A DNA stretch of 34,304 nucleotides from JAWLHA01 sp041690535 (GTDB lineage Bacteria > Pseudomonadota > Gammaproteobacteria > Thiohalomonadales > Thiohalomonadaceae): positions 1 to 34,304 of the forward strand of contig JAWLHA010000050.1 in NCBI GenBank assembly GCA_041690535.1, written 5' to 3'. The position numbers were made by a program, and so were the translations under genes. The notes beneath the pieces are model-generated. The model did no database searches, had not been told where the DNA came from, and saw only the letters and a program-made list of their open reading frames with translations. The first letter of the stretch is position 1, and every line of letters begins with the position of its first letter. Positions 22,731 through 31,551 of the stretch are shown one piece after another.

Positions 22731-24773
22731 CTACAGCAAAGGGACGATGAGCAGTGCCACAATGTTGATGATCTTAATCAAAGGATTAATGGCCGGGCCT
22801 GCTGTGTCCTTGTAGGGATCACCCACGGTATCGCCGGTTACCGCCGCCTTATGGGCCTCGGAGCCCTTTCCTCCGTGGTGCCCATCCTCAATGTACTTCT
22901 TGGCATTGTCCCACGCCCCACCGCCGGTTGTCATGGAGATGGCCACGAACAGCCCGGTGACGATGGTGCCGATGAGCAAGCCCCCGAGGGCCTCCTTGCC
23001 GAGCAGCAGGCCCACCAGGACGGGGACCAGGATCGGCAGGAGCGAGGGGACGATCATCTCCTTGATGGCCGACTTGGTCAGCATGTCGACCGCCCGGGAG
23101 TAGTCGGGCTTGGCGGTCCGCTCCATGATGCCCGGGATTTCCTTGAACTGTCGCCGCACCTCCATGACGATGCCGCCGGCCGCCCGGCCGACCGCTTCCA
23201 TCGCCAGGGCTCCGAACAGGTAGGGGACCAGACCGCCGATGAACAGGCCGATGATCACCATGTGATTGTCGAGGGAGAAGTTGAAGACCTCGCCCCCTTC
23301 GGCGGCCAGGGCGTGGGTGTAGTCGGCGAACAGCACGAGCGCGGCGAGGCCGGCCGAGCCGATGGCGTAGCCCTTGGTGACCGCCTTGGTGGTGTTCCCC
23401 ACCGCGTCCAGCGGGTCGGTAATGTTGCGGATCTTCTCGTCCAATTCCGCCATCTCGGCAATGCCGCCGGCGTTGTCGGTGATGGGGCCGTAGGCATCCA
23501 GTGCCACGATGATGCCGGTCATGGAGAGCATCGAGGTGGCGGCGATGGCGATGCCGTAGATGCCGGCCAGCTCGTAACCTCCCCAAATACTGGCGGAGAC
23601 CGCCAGCACAGGGGCTGCGGTGGACCGCATGGAAACGCCCAGACCTGCGATGACGTTGGTGCCGTGTCCGGTGGTGGAGGCCTCGGCGATATGCCGCACC
23701 GGGGAGTACTCGGTGGCAGTGTAGTACTCGGTGATGACCACCATGGCGGCGGTGAGGGCCAGGCCAATCAGCGCGGCGAAGTAGAGGTTCCAGGTGGAGA
23801 CGCTGGTGCCATCCAGGGAGACGGTGTCACCCATGACCCAGCGGGTTGCCGGGATGAAGGCCACGGCGGCGAGGGCGCCGGCGACGATGAGGCCGCGGTA
23901 GAGGGCGTTCATAATCTTCCCGCCCTCGGCGACCTTGACAAAGAAGGTCCCGACCACCGAAGCGAGGATCGACACCCCACCGAGCACCAACGGATAGACG
24001 ACCGCTGCCGTCCTCTCTTCCCCCTGCATCAGCAGACTACCGAGCAGCATGGTGGCCAGAACGGTAACGGCATAGGTCTCGAAGAGGTCGGCCGCCATGC
24101 CGGCGCAGTCGCCCACGTTATCGCCCACGTTATCGGCAATGACCGCCGGGTTGCGGGGGTCGTCTTCCGGAATACCCGCCTCCACTTTGCCCACCAGGTC
24201 GGCGCCTACGTCAGCCCCCTTGGTGAAGATCCCGCCGCCCAGTCGCGCAAAGATGGAGATGAGGGAGCCCCCAAAGCCGAGCCCCACCAGCGGGGCCAGA
24301 TCCACCGCCTGCCCTTCGGGTGTGGTGGCGGCAAGGTAAGCATAGAACCCCGCCACCCCCAGCAGCCCCAGACCGACGACGAGCATCCCGGTGATCGCCC
24401 CGCCGCGGAAGGCGACCTGCATGGCGGCATTGAGCCCCTGATTGGCCGCCTCGGCGGTGCGCACGTTGGACCGCACAGAGATGTTCATCCCGATGTAGCC
24501 GGCCAGACCGGAGAACACCGCACCGATGAGGAAGCCGACGGCCGTGGTGACGTCGATGAACACTGCGATCAATATCAGCAGAATGGCCCCGGCGATGGCG
24601 ATGGTTGAATACTGGCGATTGAGATAGGCCTTGGCGCCCTCCTGTATGGCACCGGAAATTTCCTGCATGCGCTCGGTACCGGCGGGCCTCTTCAGGATCC
24701 AATTGACGGAAGCGATCCCATAGGCGATCGCTGCGACTGCACAGAGCAGCGCAAAAATCGTGGCTGCAGACAT
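22731..24773 (-). CDS. hppA: K+-independent H+-translocating membrane pyrophosphatase
   Basis: An integral membrane protein (680 residues, about 16 helices) that couples PPi hydrolysis, or its reversal, to proton movement across the inner membrane. The hallmark DVGADLVGKVE is at residues 188-198, followed by the acidic DDPRNPAVIADNVGDNVGDC region, and the C-terminal catalytic block WDNAKKYIEDG is present with GDTVGDPYKDTAGPAINPLI. In the K+-specificity motif GNTTKAVTKG (459-468) Lys463 replaces the Ala of K+-dependent enzymes, a change known to confer K+ independence; a primary proton pump is therefore expected. It lies 109 bases downstream of pfp on the same strand but behind pfp's terminator. 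Confidence 0.97.
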   Translation of the reverse strand: MSAATIFALLCAVAAIAYGIASVNWILKRPAGTERMQEISGAIQEGAKAYLNRQYSTIAIAGAILLILIAVFIDVTTAVGFLIGAVFSGLAGYIGMNISVRSNVRTAEAANQGLNAAMQVAFRGGAITGMLVVGLGLLGVAGFYAYLAATTPEGQAVDLAPLVGLGFGGSLISIFARLGGGIFTKGADVGADLVGKVEAGIPEDDPRNPAVIADNVGDNVGDCAGMAADLFETYAVTVLATMLLGSLLMQGEERTAAVVYPLVLGGVSILASVVGTFFVKVAEGGKIMNALYRGLIVAGALAAVAFIPATRWVMGDTVSLDGTSVSTWNLYFAALIGLALTAAMVVITEYYTATEYSPVRHIAEASTTGHGTNVIAGLGVSMRSTAAPVLAVSASIWGGYELAGIYGIAIAATSMLSMTGIIVALDAYGPITDNAGGIAEMAELDEKIRNITDPLDAVGNTTKAVTKGYAIGSAGLAALVLFADYTHALAAEGGEVFNFSLDNHMVIIGLFIGGLVPYLFGALAMEAVGRAAGGIVMEVRRQFKEIPGIMERTAKPDYSRAVDMLTKSAIKEMIVPSLLPILVPVLVGLLLGKEALGGLLIGTIVTGLFVAISMTTGGGAWDNAKKYIEDGHHGGKGSEAHKAAVTGDTVGDPYKDTAGPAINPLIKIINIVALLIVPLL

Positions 24774-24849
24774 TGACTAACCCTCCTCGGAAAAGTGACG
24801 TTCTTCTTGTTGCTCGGGAGACTTCCGGCCCCCCGGGGTAAAACGAAAA

Positions 24850-24871
24850 AGGGGAGCATGTGCTCCCCTTG
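24850..24871 (-). terminator. Intrinsic terminator of pfp
   Basis: Perfect palindrome with 10-bp arms aaggggagca / tgctcccctt around two bases. On the minus strand it is followed by TTTCGTTTT. It starts 11 bases after the pfp stop. Confidence 0.88.
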
Positions 24872-24882
24872 GGTTTCGTCTA

Positions 24883-26148
24883 CTACTTTAGCTCAAAATC
24901 CGTATCGAGTTTCTTCGGTACGGCGACATTTTTCAGTCTCACGTACTGGGGGAGACCATTCTTGTAGGGGGGGTAGTCCTCACCCTGGATGAGCGGTGCC
25001 AGGTAGTCGCGGCACTTGGCGGTGATGCCGAACCCATCCTTGGTGATGAAGTTCTTGGGCATCATCTTCTCCTTGTTGGCCACTTTGGCAAGCGGGGCTT
25101 CCTCGATGGTCCAGCGGTATGGCTTGTCGGATTTGCGGACAATGGCAGGCATCACCGAGTTCTTGCCCTTGACGGCGTACTCCACCGCGGCCTTGCCGAC
25201 TGCATAGGCCTGCTCCACATCCGACTTGGAGGCGATATGCCGGGCCGCCCGCTGCAGATAATCAGCCACGGCCCAGTGGTACTTCAGCCCCAGGTCTTCC
25301 TTGATCATGTTGGCGACTACCGGGGCGACGCCGCCCAGCTGGGCATGGCCGAAGGCATCCCGCAAGCCCTGGTCGGAGAGGAATTTGCCGTCGTCGCCCT
25401 TCACCCCCTCGGAGACCACCACGGAGCAGTAGCCGTATTTCGCCACTTTCTCTTCCACGGTGGCCATGAAGCGGGCACGGTCGAAGGTCACTTCGGGGAA
25501 GAGGATCACGACCGGGATTTCGGTCTCCTCGTCGGAGGCCATGCCCCCGGCTGCGGCGATCCACCCCGCGTGGCGGCCCATGACCTCCAGCACGAACACC
25601 TTGGTGGAGGTCTTCGCCATGGAAGCGACGTCAAAGCTCGCCTCGCGGGTGGACACTGCGATGTACTTGGCCACGGAACCAAACCCGGGACAGTTGTCGG
25701 TAATGGGGAGGTCATTGTCGACGGTCTTGGGAACGTGGATCGCCTGGATGGGGTAGCCCATCTTCTGGGCGAGCTGGGAGACCTTCAGGCAGGTGTCGGC
25801 AGAGTCGCCCCCGCCGTTGTAGAAGAAGTAGCCGATGTCGTGGGCTTCAAAAACCTCGATGAGCCGCTCGTACTCGGCCCGATTCTCTTCCAAACTCTTG
25901 AGCTTGTAACGGCAGGAGCCAAATCCGCCGGCTGGTGTGTAGCGCAGTGCCGCAATCGCCTTGGCGCTCTCTTTGCTCGTGTCGATGAGGTCCTCGGTGA
26001 GGGCACCGATGATGCCGTTGCGTCCGGCGTAGACTTTTCCGATCTTGTCTTTGTGCTGCCGTGCGGTCTCGATGACGCCGCATGCCGAGGCGTTGATAAC
26101 GGCGGTGACGCCACCCGATTGGGCATAAAAGGCGTTTTTCTTGGCCAT
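24883..26148 (-). CDS. pfp: PPi-dependent 6-phosphofructokinase
   Basis: Reversible phosphorylation of fructose-6-phosphate with PPi instead of ATP, in the cytosol. The 421 residues carry FYNGGGDSADT (109-119), where Asp115 takes the place of the ATP-enzyme Gly104, and PKTVDND (140-146), in which the Lys marks PPi use. MGRHAGW (190-196) and the substrate-binding VVVSEGVKG are also present. The length and these residues fit the PPi-PFK clade found in methanotrophs and sulfur bacteria, in which the enzyme also acts on sedoheptulose-7-phosphate or ribulose-5-phosphate. It heads a run pfp-hppA-ppa. The ATG at 26148 is unambiguous. Confidence 0.95.
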   Translation of the reverse strand: MAKKNAFYAQSGGVTAVINASACGVIETARQHKDKIGKVYAGRNGIIGALTEDLIDTSKESAKAIAALRYTPAGGFGSCRYKLKSLEENRAEYERLIEVFEAHDIGYFFYNGGGDSADTCLKVSQLAQKMGYPIQAIHVPKTVDNDLPITDNCPGFGSVAKYIAVSTREASFDVASMAKTSTKVFVLEVMGRHAGWIAAAGGMASDEETEIPVVILFPEVTFDRARFMATVEEKVAKYGYCSVVVSEGVKGDDGKFLSDQGLRDAFGHAQLGGVAPVVANMIKEDLGLKYHWAVADYLQRAARHIASKSDVEQAYAVGKAAVEYAVKGKNSVMPAIVRKSDKPYRWTIEEAPLAKVANKEKMMPKNFITKDGFGITAKCRDYLAPLIQGEDYPPYKNGLPQYVRLKNVAVPKKLDTDFELK

Positions 26149-26203
26149 GGTTCTGCGATACTCCCTGGTCGTTGCTTTGTTATGTTCCTCGGGACGCGGG
26201 CGC

Positions 26204-26560
26204 TCAGGAGTTGCTTTGCTCCTCAGCCCGGCTGATGGCCTCGTGATCGGCCTGGACCTGGAGCAGGGTCACCGTGCACTCGGCCAAGTCGTCGTATTCG
26301 TCGATGCCCGTCCCGTAGTGGTGGCGGACGCTGTAGAAGAACTGACAGCGGTAGCGGCCCTCGCCCACTTTCACGATGACGAAGTGAGCCTTCCCATCTT
26401 GCCAGTACAGGGTTGGGCAGACAGTGAGCTCGGAAGAGTGGGGATCGAGCCGCAGCTCGCTTTCCGCGAGTTCAGGCGACATGGGCGAGCCGTAACGCTC
26501 TTCCAAGGTCCGTTGGACCGTCCACATTTCGGTTTGGGTGAAGTCCGGGATAGAAGCCAT
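26204..26560 (-). CDS. Conserved-looking hypothetical protein, 118 aa
   Basis: A small soluble protein beginning MASIPDFTQTEMWTVQRTLE, with an RYGSPMSPELAESELRLDPH segment and a beta-rich middle (LTVCPTLYWQDGKAHFVIVK, YRCQFFYSVRHHYGTGIDEY). The ATG at 26560 is preferred over the TTG at 26566. It lies 55 bases upstream of pfp on the same strand and may be co-transcribed with it, though no domain is recognised. It is divergent from adk with 210 bases between. A link to PPi metabolism is only positional. Confidence 0.8.
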   Translation of the reverse strand: MASIPDFTQTEMWTVQRTLEERYGSPMSPELAESELRLDPHSSELTVCPTLYWQDGKAHFVIVKVGEGRYRCQFFYSVRHHYGTGIDEYDDLAECTVTLLQVQADHEAISRAEEQSNS

Positions 26561-26770
26561 TATCAATGCTTTTGGTTAGGATTACGGGCCGCAGTTTAGC
26601 CTACTGTTACCAAAGCCGTTTTTCTGGGGCTCAGCGCGTTGACTTGGGCTTAAGACTCGGATTAGCTTAAACCGCATCAGAGCCTTAGAGTAATGCAATT
26701 TGTATATACCACCATGCAAAAAACTTAACAAAGGAACCTGTCGGTCCTTTGGCTTGGGAGTAACGCGTAA

Positions 26771-28634
26771 ATGAGAATTGTACTGCTTGGAGCGCCGGGC
26801 TCCGGAAAGGGCACCCAGGCCAAGCGTCTGGTTGAAAGGTACCAGGTGCCGCAGGTATCCACGGGTGACTTGCTGCGTGCCGCCGTTCGGCAGGGTACGC
26901 CGCTGGGGCAACGCGCCAAGGAGGCCATGGAGTCGGGTCATTTGGTCAGCGATGAAATTGTGCTCGGGATCATCAAGGAGCGGTTGTCCGCGCCCGATGC
27001 CACCCACGGTTTCATCCTGGACGGCTTCCCGAGGACCATTCCCCAGGCCGAGGCTCTGGATGCGATGGTCGACGCCATGGGGATGTCCATTGAGGCGGCC
27101 ATCTTGATCAATGTGGAGTTTGAGGTCCTTCTTGAGCGACTGACCGGCCGCAGGACCTGTGAGTCGTGCGGGCAGGTCTACAACATCTACACCTCGCCCC
27201 CACGTTTGGAGGACCGCTGTGACGTATGCGGGGGTGAGTTGAAGCATCGCGCTGATGACAGGGAAGAGACCATCAGTAACCGGTTGCGCGTCTACGAGGC
27301 CCAGACGGCCCCCCTTTCGGAGTATTTCCGCCGCCAAGGTAAATTGCGGAGCGTCGATGGCAGTGGTGACATCGACCAGATCTTCCAAGCCATCGATGCC
27401 ATTGTAAGCGCCCTGCCATCAGAGCAGCGTGCCGAGGAAGTGGCTCCGGTGGAGGCCGCAGTGGCAGAAGCGGCGATGGAGCCATCAGAGCCGGCCGCCG
27501 TAGCAGAGTCCGCGATGGAGCCCCAAGAACCCGCTGCCGTCGCCGAATCCGCGATGGAGCCCTCAGCTCCGGTCGTCCTCAGCTCCGCGGAGGAATCCGC
27601 CGTCGAGGCGATCTCCGAAAGCGCCGGCGAGACTCCCTCTCCCTCGCCTGCCCCGGCGATCCCGGAGGTCGAAGCTGTGGTAGAGGCAGAGCCTGAAGGG
27701 ATGGAAGAGATTCGGGCCGAACCGTTACCGGTCGCGACGCCTGCTGCCGCACCGGCGATGCCGAAAAAACGGGCGGCTCCGAAGAAGAAAGCTGCTGCCG
27801 CGGCTGCGGTTTCGCCTGAGACCGTGGCGGTTGAGCCGACTGCGGGGGCAGGCGTGCCGACTCCGAAGAGAAGAACTGCCGCCAAGAAGCCCGCGCCCAG
27901 AAAGGCGGTAGCGGAAAGTGCTCCAGCGGAGGTCGTACCCAAGGAAGCGGCCCCGAAGAAGGCGGCCCCGAAGAAGGCGGCCCCGAAGAAGGCGGCCCCG
28001 AAGAAGGCGGCCCCGAAGAAGGCGGCCCCGAAGAAGGCCGCACCGAAGAAGGCCGCACCGAAGAAGGCCGCACCGAAGAAGGCCGCACCGAAGAAGGCCG
28101 CACCGAAGAAGGCCGCACCGAAGAAGGCCGCACCGAAGAAGNNNNNNNNNNNNNNNNNNNNNNNNNNNNNNNNNNNNNNNNNNNNNNNNNNNNNNNNNNN
28201 NNNNNNNNNNNNNNNNNNNNNNNNNNNNNNNNNNNNNNNNNGCGGCTCCCAAGAAGGCGGCCCCGAAGAAGGCGGCTCCGAAGAAGGCGGCCCCGAAGAA
28301 GGCCGCACCGAAGAAGGCCGCCCCGAAGAAGGCCGCACCGAAGAAGGCCGCACCGAAGAAGGCCGCACCGAAGAAGGCGGCTCCGAAGAAGGCGGCTCCG
28401 AAGAAGGCTGCTCCGAAGAAGGCGGCCCCGAAGAAGGCGGCCCCGAAGAAGGCGGCCCCGAAGAAGGCGGCCCCGAAGAAGGCGGCCCCGAAGAAGGCCG
28501 CTCCGAAGAAGGCCGCTCCGAAGAAGGCCGCTCCGAAGAAGGCCGCTCCGAAGAAGGCCGCTCCGAAGAAGGCCGCCCCGAAGAAGGCCGCCCCGAAGAA
28601 GGCGGCCCCGAAGAGGGGGCAAAGCAAGCGGTAG
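26771..28634 (+). CDS. adk: Adenylate kinase with long lysine-rich AAPKK repeat tail (contains assembly gap)
   Basis: Residues 1-216 are a complete adenylate kinase (2 ADP to ATP + AMP): P-loop GAPGSGKGT at 7-15, AMP-site STGDLLRAAV, DGFPRT at 84-89, and a LID with four cysteines (130, 133, 150, 153). The frame continues without a stop through an acidic, Ala/Pro-rich linker (about 218-340) with repeats of AMEPSEPAAVAES type, then a basic stretch, then 13 tandem AAPKK units (residues 393-457) before a run of 100 N. After the gap 25 more units follow, ending AAPKRGQSKR and TAG at 28632-28634. As written, the 100 Ns put the 3' part out of phase; since 100 is a placeholder, the true frame is that ending at 28634. 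The tail resembles histone H1 and AlgP. ATG 26771 has GGAG upstream. Confidence 0.9.
27947..28616 (+). repeat. 15-bp tandem repeat encoding AAPKK (38 units seen)
   Basis: Thirteen 15-bp units lie at 27947-28141 (six reading gcggccccgaagaag, then seven gccgcaccgaagaag) and 25 at 28242-28616. Unit variants occur in blocks (gcggcc, gccgca, gcggct, gccgct), pointing to segmental duplication. The true number is unknown because of the gap between. Confidence 0.97.
28142..28241. other. Assembly gap of 100 N inside adk repeat
   Basis: Exactly 100 N, the usual placeholder for a gap of unknown size. It falls within identical 15-bp repeats, where short-read assembly would fail. Confidence 0.98.
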
Positions 28635-28710
28635 AGCAACGTTGACGCCCGGCAAAATGCTGCACTGATGTGCCGGCCGTTGAATTAGTGTGGCAAAACG
28701 CAGGCGAAGG

Positions 28711-28751
28711 CCAAACCCCCGTGAGCATCAATGGCTCGCGGGGGGCTTTGG
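28711..28751 (+). terminator. Possible terminator of adk
   Basis: ccaaacccccgtgagc pairs imperfectly with gctcgcggggggctttgg across atcaatg. The stem is long and GC-rich with CTTT on the 3' side, but a long T-tract is missing. Confidence 0.45.
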
Positions 28752-28834
28752 GAGAAATCCTTGCCGCTCGCGTACTGCCAGGGACCCCCAAATTGCTTCA
28801 ACCCTCTTTGGTAACTGCTTGGACAGACAGCAAA

Positions 28835-28856
28835 AAGCCCCCTCGAAAGGGGGCTT
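28835..28856 (-). terminator. Intrinsic terminator of cls
   Basis: Perfect 9-bp stem aagccccct / agggggctt with a CGAA loop; on the minus strand it runs into TTTTTG. It lies about 100 bases after the cls stop. Confidence 0.8.
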
Positions 28857-28956
28857 CTGCATCCCGGGTCACGCCGATCAGGCGAAGGTATCAACGTTAA
28901 CTTGACGCCTAGCCCGGATCTCTCACCAGATACTGCAGCGAGGGTGGGAGGTGCCG

Positions 28957-30120
28957 TTACGGCCCTTGGTCGCGGGGAGGTTCTCCGCCACCGGTCAGCC
29001 ACAGGTCGACTTTTCCCCAGAACCACTCGAGCAGCCGCCTGTGCCAAGGGCGTCTATCCCATTGATCATAGTGATATTCTTGGCTTGCGGCGAAGTCTGC
29101 CTCGAACATCGCCTGTACCTGCGCCGCAAAGGAAGGGGCGTCCACCTCTTGGTTGGCATCCAGGTTCCAGCGCTGATTCCAGCGATCGATGTTGCTGGAG
29201 CCGATGGACGCCCACCCGTCGCAGAGCATGACCTTGGTATGCAGAAACCGCGGCTGGTACTCGAAAATGCGAACGCCGTTGCGAAGTAGCCGTGCGTAGT
29301 AGCGGCGGCCTGCGTGTCGGACGGCTGGGTGGTCGGAAATGGGACCAGGCAGCAGCAGGCGTACATCTGCACCGTTGCGTGCCGCCACCCTGAGGGCGCG
29401 GCGGATCTTGCGCGAAGGAATGAAGTAGGCGGTTGCGAGCCACACCCGGCATTCGGCATTGCGCACTCGTTTCACGAGAGACCGCTTGATTTCCATCCCC
29501 CAAGGCGCGTTGCCCACCACGCGGCCGAGCTCTCCTCCTTCGGGGGGGGCGGGATATGCCGGGGGAAGTGCCAGCGGTGGACCGGCCCAGCTGTTCCAAA
29601 TTTGAGAAAAGGTCACCTGCCAATCGGCAGCACAGGGGCCTTCAATCTGCACCATCGCGTCATGCCAGTATCGATCGCCGCGGCTCTCCGGGGCGAAATC
29701 GTCGGTGATGCCGGCGCCTCCGACGAAGCCGACCTTTCCATCGATGAGGAGCAGCTTGCGGTGGTCGCGGAACAGATTTCTGCGCCAGCGGCCATAACGT
29801 AGCGGGTTGTAGTCGGTAATGAAAGCGCCCGCTTCATGGAGCCGCAGGCGATCGCGCTTGTTCAGTCCACCCGCGCCGTAGGCGTCGAGAAGCAGGCAGA
29901 CGGTGACACCCCGTTGTGCCGCTTGGGTCAGTGCGTCGATGAAGCTATCGCTCACATCTCCCGATTCGAACAAATACATCTCCAGAAGCACATGCCGTCG
30001 CGCTTCTCGGATGGCCTTGAGCATGGGGGGAAAGAAATTATCACCATCCACCAGCAGTCGGAACCGATTGCCGGCGCGCCAGGGAAAGCGGTAGTAGTGC
30101 GTGTGAGGCCTCATACGCAT
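28957..30120 (-). CDS. Cardiolipin synthase / phospholipase D family protein (ClsB-like)
   Basis: A 387-residue enzyme of the PLD superfamily, probably joining phospholipids to make cardiolipin at the inner membrane. Two HKD motifs are complete: HRKLLLIDG (His120, Lys122, Asp127) and HTKVMLCDG (His294, Lys296, Asp301), the second followed by ASIGSSN. There is no N-terminal double membrane anchor, unlike ClsA, so ClsB is the nearer type (E. coli ClsB is 413 residues). The start could be ATG 30120 or 30114. It is followed by a terminator near 28835. Located 121 bases downstream of rnd on the same strand. Confidence 0.88.
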   Translation of the reverse strand: MRMRPHTHYYRFPWRAGNRFRLLVDGDNFFPPMLKAIREARRHVLLEMYLFESGDVSDSFIDALTQAAQRGVTVCLLLDAYGAGGLNKRDRLRLHEAGAFITDYNPLRYGRWRRNLFRDHRKLLLIDGKVGFVGGAGITDDFAPESRGDRYWHDAMVQIEGPCAADWQVTFSQIWNSWAGPPLALPPAYPAPPEGGELGRVVGNAPWGMEIKRSLVKRVRNAECRVWLATAYFIPSRKIRRALRVAARNGADVRLLLPGPISDHPAVRHAGRRYYARLLRNGVRIFEYQPRFLHTKVMLCDGWASIGSSNIDRWNQRWNLDANQEVDAPSFAAQVQAMFEADFAASQEYHYDQWDRRPWHRRLLEWFWGKVDLWLTGGGEPPRDQGP

Positions 30121-30241
30121 TACATATTAAACCGCAACTGAAGGGGCGGTTGGCGGGGGCACAGAATACCAGGGTGTTCTCCTCAGGCGATCGCGGGCGC
30201 TCTGCACACCCGAGATGCCTTGGAAAAAGGGGAAAGAGGGA

Positions 30242-31423
30242 TCAGGAGGCAGCCAACTGCGCACGCTCTGTGACGCTCGGTAGCACGGCCAGACGCCCGT
30301 CGATCACCTTAAGTGTGCACTGCCCGTCCAGCAACGCCAGCAGTTCCTCGCCGACCATCGCCCGACGCCAACCGCGGAGCAGCGGCAGGTGGCGGTCACC
30401 GAGTATCAGCCGTTCGAGCTCTCTGCGGCTCGCAATGGCCGTGGGGCTTACTTCACACTCTCGGCATCGCTCTTTCAGCAGGGCCGCAAGCAGGTCCACC
30501 AGCGACTCCTGTTCCACAGGCAGGCGTGGACCCTCCTCAAGGATGGGCCACTCACTCTTGGGTTGTTTCGACGCCTCGCGCACCACGGTCAGGACGGCTG
30601 CTCCGAACTTCCGGACAAAACCTTCGTCCAGTCCGCGAATCCGGGACAGGTGGTCCGGGGTCTGCGGCGAGAGGCGGGCAATGTCGAGCACGGCATCGTC
30701 CTTGACGATCCAGCGTCGGGGGCGATCGAGCTGACGCGCTTGCCGTTCCCGCCAAGCGGCCAAGGCAGCCAGCACAGCCAGCTGGCGCCCTTTCAGGCGA
30801 CCTGCCCCTTTGATTCGGTGCCAAGCATCGGCGGGGTCGTTCTCATAGAGTCTGTTGTCGCTCAGTTGTGCGAAATCTTCCTCCAGCCACTCCTCGCGGC
30901 CAAGCAGTGTCAGCCGCTCCTTTTGCCGTAGGTAGACGTCGCGGAGGTAACGTACGTCATCGGCGGCATAGATTAGCTGGTCGCCATCCAGTGGACGCTG
31001 ACACCAGTCGGTCCGCGCATGCCCTTTGTCCAGGTGCACCCCCAGCTCGCCTGCGACCAGCGCGGCATATCCGATCTGATCGCCATACCCCAGAAGCGTC
31101 GCCGCCACCTGGGTGTCGAAGACCGGGGCGGGGGCCTGACTGCAAAGACCGTGAAAAATCTCAAGATCCTGACGTGCCGCATGCAGCACCTTGACGATGT
31201 CGGGCGATGTGAGCAACTCCAGCAGTGACCCAAGGTCCGGCAGGGCGAGGGGGTCCACGCACGCGACCACATCGGGGTTTGCCACTTGGAGGAGGCACAG
31301 CTTGGGATTATAGGTCTTCTCCCGAATGAACTCCGTATCGAGGGCCATCCAGGGATACTTGCGTAACGTCTGGCAGAGATCCTCGAGGGCGGCGGGGGTA
31401 TCTATATAAATGAAGTCGGCCAT
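30242..31423 (-). CDS. rnd: Ribonuclease D
   Basis: A 3'-5' exoribonuclease for tRNA and small RNA 3' ends. The DEDDy catalytic set is present: DTEF (Asp29, Glu31) in the first motif, Asp86 in HAARQDLEIF, and the Yx3D motif YAADD (Tyr152, Asp156). An HRDC region follows about residues 210-290 (KGRQLAVLAALAAWRERQAR, LSRIRGLDEGFVRKFG), and a C-terminal second HRDC-like part ends at 393. Length is close to E. coli RNase D (375). The ATG at 31423 (MADFIYIDTP) is clear. Confidence 0.95.
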   Translation of the reverse strand: MADFIYIDTPAALEDLCQTLRKYPWMALDTEFIREKTYNPKLCLLQVANPDVVACVDPLALPDLGSLLELLTSPDIVKVLHAARQDLEIFHGLCSQAPAPVFDTQVAATLLGYGDQIGYAALVAGELGVHLDKGHARTDWCQRPLDGDQLIYAADDVRYLRDVYLRQKERLTLLGREEWLEEDFAQLSDNRLYENDPADAWHRIKGAGRLKGRQLAVLAALAAWRERQARQLDRPRRWIVKDDAVLDIARLSPQTPDHLSRIRGLDEGFVRKFGAAVLTVVREASKQPKSEWPILEEGPRLPVEQESLVDLLAALLKERCRECEVSPTAIASRRELERLILGDRHLPLLRGWRRAMVGEELLALLDGQCTLKVIDGRLAVLPSVTERAQLAAS

Positions 31424-31551
31424 GGGTCCTCAACCGTCATGAAAGGAAAAATGCACCGGCGGCTGCATTGCTGCCGCTCGCCGCTAGACGCTATTATGCC
31501 CCCTCTTCTCTACGACACGAAAAAACTCCTACATGCTTCATCATCACGGCT

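Larger units (their letters stand above)
28635..28956. other. Intergenic region between convergent adk and cls
   Basis: No gene is seen. It holds two hairpins, listed separately, serving the two convergent transcripts. Confidence 0.6.

Noticed and set aside
22851..24608. Long plus-strand frame (585 codons) over hppA
   Set aside because: Gly/His/Asp-rich shadow of the membrane pyrophosphatase; no protein features.
28242..28645. SEEGG/PEEGR-type C-terminus of adk ending at 28645
   Set aside because: Results only from taking the 100-N placeholder as real length; the AAPKK frame ends naturally at 28634.
27292..28791. Minus-strand frames over the adk repeats (FFGAA, LLRCG, PSSGP repeats)
   Set aside because: A 15-bp repeat without stops is open in all frames; these are by-products, and none has a ribosome site or known domain.
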